Positions 19,384 through 26,200 of a DNA stretch of 64,000 bases are shown piece after piece; the first letter of the stretch is position 1; each line of letters starts with the position of its first letter. This DNA comes from Pseudomonas sp. K2I15 (lineage in GTDB: Bacteria > Pseudomonadota > Gammaproteobacteria > Pseudomonadales > Pseudomonadaceae), in the NCBI RefSeq assembly GCF_002204795.1, contig NZ_NIXO01000011.1, forward strand, positions 62,001-126,000. The letters run 5' to 3'. Both the position numbers and the translations under genes were made by a program. The notes beneath the pieces are model-generated. The model did not search any database, was not told where the DNA came from, and saw nothing but the letters and a program-made list of their open reading frames with translations.

Positions 19384-19773
19384 ATGCACATTTTGGTAAG
19401 TATGGAAAAAATGACGATATCTTCTGAAATCTGCGATACCGGATGCGGGCTGAACGCCACGCTGCGTATCATCTCGGGCAAGTGGAAACCGCTGGTCATT
19501 TTTTTCCTGCGCGGCGGCCCGAAACGCTACGGCGAACTCAAACGCTTGATCCCGGGCGTCAGCGACAAGGTGCTGATCCAGTCATTGAAGGATCTGGAAG
19601 CCGATCGTGTGCTGACGCGGACCGACTACAAGGAAGTGCCGCCCCGCGTGGACTACACCCTGACCCCGCTCGGCCGCAGCCTGGCTGACGCGATCATCCC
19701 GCTGTGCACCTGGGGAACCGAGAATGCAGCGCAAATGGCCAGCATCTTCGCCAAGCGCGACACTCTGCCCTAG
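19384..19773 (+). CDS. HxlR-family transcriptional regulator
   Basis: 129-residue HxlR protein. AAGGA seven bases before the first ATG supports this start, though ATGs follow at codons 7 and 10. The signature CGLNATLRIISGKWKPLVIFFL, GVSDKVLIQSLKDLEADRVL and PPRVDYTLTPLGRSLADAI is complete, with two N-terminal cysteines near residues 17-21. It is divergent from an SDR gene, a common HxlR arrangement. The octamer AGTATGCA occurs twice in the spacer (19353 and 19381). Confidence 0.87.
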   Translation: MHILVSMEKMTISSEICDTGCGLNATLRIISGKWKPLVIFFLRGGPKRYGELKRLIPGVSDKVLIQSLKDLEADRVLTRTDYKEVPPRVDYTLTPLGRSLADAIIPLCTWGTENAAQMASIFAKRDTLP

Positions 19774-19980
19774 CAGGATATTGAAGAACTGCTGAGTCGC
19801 AGGACCCTGCGCGTTCTTGGGAGGGTGGCAGGTCGAATACAACCGGCCAGGCAGGCAAAGGAAGGTATTCCCCTGTATTCCAATCAAGATTGAAAACTAA
19901 CATTAGTCATAATGGGCCTTCGGATTTTTCCTGCAAGACACCGCGCCCTGTATGAACTGGCGCGAGCCACGCCACGAAGT
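19774..19980. other. Spacer before the structured leader
   Basis: About 200 bases with no supported gene, between the second HxlR gene and the structured leader of the DUF6124 gene. No clear terminator or repeat was seen. Confidence 0.4.
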
Positions 19981-20226
19981 TAGCCTTCACGGGTTGCTGC
20001 TCATCAGCGACCGGCTTTGACAGGCCGAAAAGTGTAACCTTTCACTCCCCTTGATAAGTCGGCATGCTTCGCGCATTCCGCGTCCTTCATGGCGGCTGTG
20101 CGTGGGGCATCTTCGGGTGCACCGGGTTCCTACACTTCCGGTCTGTCAACCCGCGTACAGCTGCCACCCAATCCTGTTTGACAGCAGGGGAATGGCAGCT
20201 CCCGTCACCAGTGTAGGAGCGTCACC
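19981..20226 (+). ncRNA. Structured 5' leader A of the DUF6124 gene
   Basis: Candidate cis-acting RNA. TAGCCT at 19981 is followed by hairpin GGTTGCTG-CTCAT-CAGCGACC (19992-20012). A variable linker follows, then a closing stem TGGCGGCTGTGC (20090-20101) with GTACAGCTGCCA (20155-20166) that encloses a TTCG hairpin (GCATC-TTCG-GGTGC) and an ACCGG/CCGGT hairpin. Just before the ATG, GCTCC (20198-20202) can pair with GGAGC (20216-20220), which contains the ribosome-binding site. The same architecture recurs at 61695-61942 before a DUF3077 gene. I cannot match it to a named RNA family. Confidence 0.65.
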
Positions 20227-20499
20227 ATGAAAAAGATCACTCCCAATCCGCCAAGCCTCGACCAATCGGCAACTCAAATCTTCACCATCGCTCAAAATAT
20301 TGACCCCGAGACTCTGCTCGTACAGGCCTGCGAAACCCTCGCCTCGCTGAACGCTCTCACTACTGATCTGGCTTTCGAGTTTGATGGAGCCTTTCGCCAT
20401 AAGCTTTTGGCCACCCAGCAATTGAGCGTCTTGGGTGAATTACTGGTGACGCGCGCACTGGACATTCTTGTTCCTACAGCAGATAAAGTGACCGCATAG
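20227..20499 (+). CDS. DUF6124-like small protein
   Basis: 90-residue protein beginning MKKITPNPPSLDQSA, with a helical body (DPETLLVQACETLASLNALTTDLAFEFDGAFRHKLLATQQLSVLGELLVTRALD) typical of a Pseudomonas-restricted small protein family that I recall as DUF6124. No signal peptide, membrane segment or catalytic motif is visible. The ribosome-binding site lies in a predicted hairpin at the end of a structured leader, so translation may be controlled by RNA folding. Function unknown. Confidence 0.75.
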   Translation: MKKITPNPPSLDQSATQIFTIAQNIDPETLLVQACETLASLNALTTDLAFEFDGAFRHKLLATQQLSVLGELLVTRALDILVPTADKVTA

Positions 20500-20560
20500 A
20501 ACGGAAGCTACCTGAGTCCTGTATTCGGCAGGGCTCAGGCCAAGCGCAAGCCCAATACCC

Positions 20561-21106
20561 ATGCTCACGACCCTCCAGACACTGATCATCAGCGATCGCC
20601 AACGCTGGCATCTACTCCACATCGTCCGCGCCCTGGCCCTCCCCGACTGCTGGATCGGCGCCGGCTTCGTACGTAACGCCGTATGGGATCACCTGCACGG
20701 TCGCCCACTATCGCCACTGACCGGTGACGTCGATGTACTGTGGTTCGACGCCACCTGCACCGACCCCGACGAAGACCGCCGGCTCGTAGCCCTATTAAGC
20801 GCAGCAGAACCCGCCATCGACTGGTCAGTAAAAAACCAGGCCCGCATGCACCTGCGAAACGGCGACGCGCCCTATCGGGACGTTAGCGATGCAATGCGCT
20901 ACTGGCCGGAGACCGCCACCGCAGTAGCCGTCAGAAGAACCGCAGAGGACGTGTGCGAAGTTTCAGCCCCTCTCGGCCTGGAAGACCTATTCAATCTCCA
21001 ACTCAAACCCACACACCGCTTTGCCATAGACAAACACGCCATCTACCAGCAACGCATCACCTCCAAACACTGGCTAACCCACTGGCCACTGCTGAAACAA
21101 CCCTGA
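20561..21106 (+). CDS. Nucleotidyltransferase-like protein (NTP_transf_6 / DUF925 type)
   Basis: 181-residue protein of the bacterial nucleotidyltransferase-like family. Diagnostic stretches are WIGAGFVRNAVWDHLHG and TGDVDVLWFD, where the Asp pair within DVDVLWFD corresponds to the metal-binding site of polymerase-beta-like nucleotidyltransferases. The C-terminal half contains GLEDLFNLQLKPTHRF. The acceptor and biological role are unknown. It lies 61 bases after the DUF6124 gene on the same strand. Confidence 0.8.
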   Translation: MLTTLQTLIISDRQRWHLLHIVRALALPDCWIGAGFVRNAVWDHLHGRPLSPLTGDVDVLWFDATCTDPDEDRRLVALLSAAEPAIDWSVKNQARMHLRNGDAPYRDVSDAMRYWPETATAVAVRRTAEDVCEVSAPLGLEDLFNLQLKPTHRFAIDKHAIYQQRITSKHWLTHWPLLKQP

Positions 21107-21217
21107 CCCTACAAAAACCTCTCACTCATTCACGAATTATTAAGAATCACCCTCGTATACTCACCGATCGCCCGGACTGCTCCCCCGAACGGTCCCCTGC
21201 CCCGGTAGCCAGAATCC

Positions 21218-22675
21218 ATGACGCGTTCCGCTCCTCTGCTGCTCCTGCTTGCTGCGCTGTTGTTTTTCTTTGCCCTTGGCAACCACGAGTTGCAAGGCTC
21301 GACCGAGGCCCGTGTGGCCGGGATCGCCATGGCCATGCACCTGGATAACGACTGGGTGGTGCCGCGATTGTTTCGTGAACCGTTCCTGGAAAAACCGCCG
21401 CTGAGCCTGTGGCTCGACGCCGGGGCGATTCGCCTGTTTGGCGGCACCACCTGGGCGGTGCGCCTGGCGTCGGCGTTTGCCGGGCTATTCAGTGTGATGC
21501 TGCTGTACGGGATGCTGCGCAAGTTTGGCCGGCCCAAGACGCTGGCGTTTGTCGCGGCGTTGATGCTGGCGACCATGGCCAGTTACTGGAGCAATGTGCG
21601 CGGCGTGGGTGAAGACTCGCTGCTCACCCTCGGGGTCACCATGGCCCTGCTGGCGTTCTATCAGGCCAACCGCCCCGAGTCGGAGCGCGACAGTTCCAAC
21701 CTGGGCACCTGGTTGCTGTTTACCTTGGGGATGGTGATCGCCACCTTGAGCAAAGGCGTGCTGGGCCTGGCCATGCCGGGCATCGTGATCTTCGTCTATT
21801 TGGCCAGCACCAGCCTGATGGATAAACAATTCAAGCTGGGCGACTGGCTCAAACCCGGGCTGTTCACGCTGTTGGCCCTTGTGCCGCTGATGATCTGGCT
21901 GGGCTTCCTGTACCAGCGCGACGGGCTGCAAGCGGTCCGTGAAGTGTTGCTGACCAACAGCGTCGGGCGCTTCAGCGGCTCGTTTGTCGAAGCCGGCCAC
22001 TACGAGCCGTTCTATTACTACATCGCCAAACTGCCTGAAGCCTTTTTGCCCTGGAACATCCTGGTGTACCTGGGGCTGTGGCACTTTCGCAAAAGCCTGG
22101 TGCGTAACCGCTACCGGTTGTTTTTCAGCGTGTGGCTGGTGGCGCAGTTCACCCTGCTGACGTTCGCCTCCAGCAAACGCACGGTCTACCTGATGGCGTT
22201 GACTCCCGCCGCTGCAGTGCTGGCCGCCGAGTATGGCGGCGTGTTGCTGGGCTGGTTGAAAAGTCGTGGGCAGGTTTCCCACGTGGCCGAACACGTTTAT
22301 GAAAATCGACGTGGCTTTGTGGGTGGCCTGTTCACCGTGCTGATTGTCTGCTACCTGACTGCCGCTTTCTGGTACGCGCCGAAGGCCGATAAGCGTGAAT
22401 CGTTTGTGCCGGTGATCAGTGAGATCCAGGCCATGCAGGCGCAAGGCAAAGAGGTGGTGCTGTATCAGGCGAATGAACGAATCGCCGGCGCCGGGGTGTT
22501 TTACATGCAGGGCTATTTGACGATTCTGCAAACACCGGAGGAGCTCAAGAGCTACCTCGCCGCCAAGCCCGGCAACGTGGCATTGGTGGACAATACTGAC
22601 CGGCTGAACGTACCGGTGACGGTGGTCAAGGAGATGGCGATCAATCGCCAGCCCTATTACTTCGTTGAGCAGTGA
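21218..22675 (+). CDS. ArnT-like GT-C glycosyltransferase (GT83)
   Basis: 485-residue inner-membrane protein with about 10-12 predicted helices. The first periplasmic loop has the GT83/ArnT signature ELQGSTEARVAGIAMAM, in which an acidic residue is catalytic, and FREPFLEKPPLSLWLDAGA. ArnT-type enzymes transfer sugars from undecaprenyl carriers to lipid A or other glycans; the sugar and acceptor here cannot be told from sequence. No arn operon surrounds it. The ribosome-binding site is weak. Confidence 0.8.
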   Translation: MTRSAPLLLLLAALLFFFALGNHELQGSTEARVAGIAMAMHLDNDWVVPRLFREPFLEKPPLSLWLDAGAIRLFGGTTWAVRLASAFAGLFSVMLLYGMLRKFGRPKTLAFVAALMLATMASYWSNVRGVGEDSLLTLGVTMALLAFYQANRPESERDSSNLGTWLLFTLGMVIATLSKGVLGLAMPGIVIFVYLASTSLMDKQFKLGDWLKPGLFTLLALVPLMIWLGFLYQRDGLQAVREVLLTNSVGRFSGSFVEAGHYEPFYYYIAKLPEAFLPWNILVYLGLWHFRKSLVRNRYRLFFSVWLVAQFTLLTFASSKRTVYLMALTPAAAVLAAEYGGVLLGWLKSRGQVSHVAEHVYENRRGFVGGLFTVLIVCYLTAAFWYAPKADKRESFVPVISEIQAMQAQGKEVVLYQANERIAGAGVFYMQGYLTILQTPEELKSYLAAKPGNVALVDNTDRLNVPVTVVKEMAINRQPYYFVEQ

Positions 22676-22682
22676 TCAAAGA

Positions 22683-22704
22683 GGAGCGCTTGAACAAGCG
22701 CTCC
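22683..22704. terminator. Terminator between convergent ArnT-like and lipoprotein genes
   Basis: GGAGCGCTTG-AA-CAAGCGCTCC perfect 10-bp stem. The minus strand has a short T-rich stretch after the stem (TCTTTGATC), which fits termination of the lipoprotein gene; the plus strand side is weaker. Confidence 0.65.
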
Positions 22705-22713
22705 TTCACGCCG

Positions 22714-23049
22714 TTACTGAGCGGTTTTCAGCTTGACCACATCACCGGACACCTTGGTGGTGTAACCGGTCAGGACCCAGGCCCAGAACCAGTTTTCCTG
22801 GATTTGGGTGTTGATCAGAGCGTCGCCGCCCTTGGCCTGGATGGCGGCTGTCTGGGCACGAACGAAACGATCGTTCTGCTTGATCGGGATGACACCGAAC
22901 AACAGCATGCCGGTGGCCGTTGCTTCACTGTGGCCGATCACGGTGTATTGGCTGGAATCCAGTTGCTGGGTCTTCATCGCGGTACCGGTACAGCCACTGA
23001 CAGCCAGGGCCAATAACAGGGAAGCAGCGATTTTACTGACGTGGTTCAA
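22714..23049 (-). CDS. Small TRL-like lipoprotein
   Basis: 111-residue lipoprotein with signal peptide and lipobox LAVSGC. The mature part includes YTVIGHSEATATGMLLFGVIPI and ALINTQIQENWFWAWVLTGYTTKVSGDVVK, a pattern seen in small TRL-like envelope lipoproteins. Function unknown; envelope location is inferred from the lipobox. Monocistronic, convergent with the glycosyltransferase gene. Confidence 0.78.
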   Translation of the reverse strand: MNHVSKIAASLLLALAVSGCTGTAMKTQQLDSSQYTVIGHSEATATGMLLFGVIPIKQNDRFVRAQTAAIQAKGGDALINTQIQENWFWAWVLTGYTTKVSGDVVKLKTAQ

Positions 23050-23275
23050 GGTAAAACTCCATGGGTATACGCTCGGGATTCAGTTCTCAAGCGGCGCATA
23101 CTCTAACGACTTTTCCTACAGATGCGTACCGCTAGCACAGCGCCAGGTCATCGGCCAACTGAGCCCGGTAGTTGTCGCGACCGCAGACCGTTACGTCGCC
23201 AAATAACTAACTACCGCCCGCCACGCCACCTAACTGCGCACCCTCAGGGTTCATTGAATTCCTGAGGATGGGTCC

Positions 23276-26200
23276 ATGACCTCCCCGCTTTCCCCTGAAC
23301 AAATCAACGCTTACCTGGTGCAAATCGGCCAAACACTGAACGCCCTCCCGCCGGGGCCGCAGCGTGGTGAAAAAACGCCGGCCGAACTGCTGGAAATGCA
23401 AACACTCAACGCCTCGCTGATCGAGGATAACCGCCAGGTTTTGCAGAAGGCGCAGATTCACTACACGGTACCGGCCAACTGGATTCTCGGCGGGCCGCAG
23501 GGCCTGGCCAACCGCGAGCGGATCAGCACGGCGCTGCGCAACACCCTGGCAACCCTTGAAGTGGAGCGCCGCACCAGCGGCCACGTGCGAAAAAACTGGG
23601 TGCTGGAAAATCATCAGGTGGCGCTGGAGGCCGAGGCCAAATTGAAGGTCAAGGACCGCCTGCTAAGCCCCGCCGACGTGCAAAAAGTCATGAACATCGT
23701 CAGCGGCCCTGCGATCCGTCCGGGCATCCATGCCCTGACCTTCAGCTACCGGGAACACACCCTCGAGTTCGCCGGGGCCTTTGTGCTCACCAGCGCCCAG
23801 ACACCCATCACCACGCTTACGGCAGAGGCCGGCGAGGTGCTGCTGTTCACGCCTTCCCGAGGCCTGGAAGCGTTCACCTCACTGGCATCGCTGGACGCTA
23901 CCTTGCGTGAGCGAATGGGCCGTGCCGACTGGCGCCAGGAACTGCTGCAACACCTGCCACGCCGCTTCCAGCACCTGCGCACGGCGAGCATCTGGCCCCT
24001 CATCCCAAGCCCGATTGATTCCCTGCCGCTGAACGAGCACACCTACAACGCCCTGCTCGAAAAGCAACGCCAGGACATCGACTTCGCCCTGGGCCTGAAT
24101 GGCAACCCGGCACCCACCCGCGTCGCCCAGATGCGCGCAGAGCTGGACCGGGTGGCCTGTTGCACCCTGCCGGACCTTACCGCGCGCCTGGAGCTTCGCG
24201 CCCAACAGGTGCTGGACAAGCTGCTGCGCGAGGCCGCACCCGACTGGTATCGCAGCGCGCCCGAAGCCCAGCGCCAAACCCTGGCCGAGCACCTGCAAAC
24301 CTATGACGACGCCCGCCAGACGCTGCTGGCATGCCTTGGCCCTGCCGCGTCGCCCGAAGCCACGGCGCAGATTCAATTGCTCGAACGCCTGGATCAGGAG
24401 CTGGATATTCAGGAGCTGATCCCCGAGCTGCTGCACATCAACACAGAACGACCACTGATGTCCGGCGGCTCTTATGCGCAGCAAACCACCTTGCTGCAAT
24501 TGGCCGTGCGCGGTTTGCATGTGGGCGATGAACAGCCAGGCTCGACGTTCCTAACCCACACCACACTGACCTATGCCCAGCAACCGCTGCCGCCCGCCTT
24601 CAAGGCGATCACCCCGGAATACCTCGCGCACCTGATCGGCACCTTGCAATCGAGCCAGAACTTCGCCATCGAGCAACAACAAGCCCTCAGCTCGGCACCG
24701 GTAGAACAAGCCATGCAGCACATGCTCGACACCCGCCTGCAAGCGCTGGCCTACAGTGCCCGGCTGCAAAACCACATTACGGCGCACGACTTTGAGCTGT
24801 TCGATAGCCTGCGCGACGGGCCCTCCGACACCATCAAAGCCTGCTGCGTGGCGCTGCATGAAGCGCCGCTAAAGGACTTGTGGGTGTTGCGCCAGACCGA
24901 CGCTAAAGGCGCCGTCAAACGCCTGCTGCTGTGCGCCCCGCAAGCACCGAGGGCCGAACAGTTCATGGGGTTCGACAGTGAGCGGGCGTTGAAGGCGCAC
25001 ATCCTCGGCTGGAGCCAGGAAGCGGCGCTGTCCCACCCTTCGACCATGAAGACCTACCTGCTGGGGCAACTGGTCAGCCGCGCGCGCCTCACGTACAGCG
25101 CGATGTTGGCCGCCGTGGGGTTCAAGCCGGCGAGCGAGGAATACCGGATGATCACCCTGCGCCCGCCCACCACTTACCAGGCGTGCCTGCAGGAAATGAG
25201 CAGCACCTTGCTGTCGATGCAAACCGATGAATACCAGTACCGCATGCCGAGCTGGCTGGCCCGTGCGCCAGCGGCCGATCGGCAGCGGCTTGCCGACCTG
25301 CGGGAAGCCGCTGCCGGTGCGGCGCTAAGCTACGCGGCCAGCCCCGGCAGCCCGCCACAATTTCCCGACTTCGACAGCTACCTGCACCGGGCAGCACACA
25401 CGGCGCTCAATACCTTGCTGGGCAATCCAACACCGGCGGTCGACCCTGACCGCATCGGCGTATTAACGCCGCGGGAACGGGTGTCCTACACCACGCTTTA
25501 CCGCAACGGCTACGACAACAGTCCAGGTTTCATCAACCCGGACGCCAGCACTACCGCCGAGTTCAAGGGCCCAACCGGGGTCGACCTGAGCCGGCTGACG
25601 GCAGAAAAAGTCAGCAACTCGATCAAGGGCACCTGGATCGGTGATCGCTATATCGCCGAGGTGGAAAAAACCTTGCTCAACCCCCAGGCCGCGCACTACG
25701 CCTGGTACCGCAACCAGGCGCTGGAGATCAGCCAACTGCGGATGAAGGCCGACGCGCTGAGCGGCTGCCTCCAAGGGCATATCACCCGTGCGGACCTTGC
25801 CTGGCTGGAAAAAGCCATCAACACCCTGGGCGACAACAGCGAACCGGTACGCAGCCTTTATCGGCTGTATCCCTTGCAGATCAAAGGGCAAGTGATCGAT
25901 GGTTGCTACCTGTTCCACCATGCCAGCGACCTGCCCTTGCTCTATACCCCGGACGCACCGGACGAGATCGCGTTCAGGCCGCAAAGGGAGTTCAACGAAC
26001 GCCTGAAAAACCTCAACGGCATGGACACTTACTACTGCAAGCGCGTAGCCAGCCTGGAGCGCCTGGCGTTCGGGCCAGCAATCAAAGCCTTGGTCGCCAA
26101 CTTGCCGGCGCAGCTCAAAGGGGTGTACTCAAAACCGGTATTTGATGAAGTACCGCGTACCGCGCTGCCGCTGAAGAACCTGCGTTATCACTTCTACGAT

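Noticed and set aside
21485..22531. 348-codon minus-strand frame opposite the ArnT-like gene
   Set aside because: Gln/His-rich antisense of a membrane protein, no start signal, no family.
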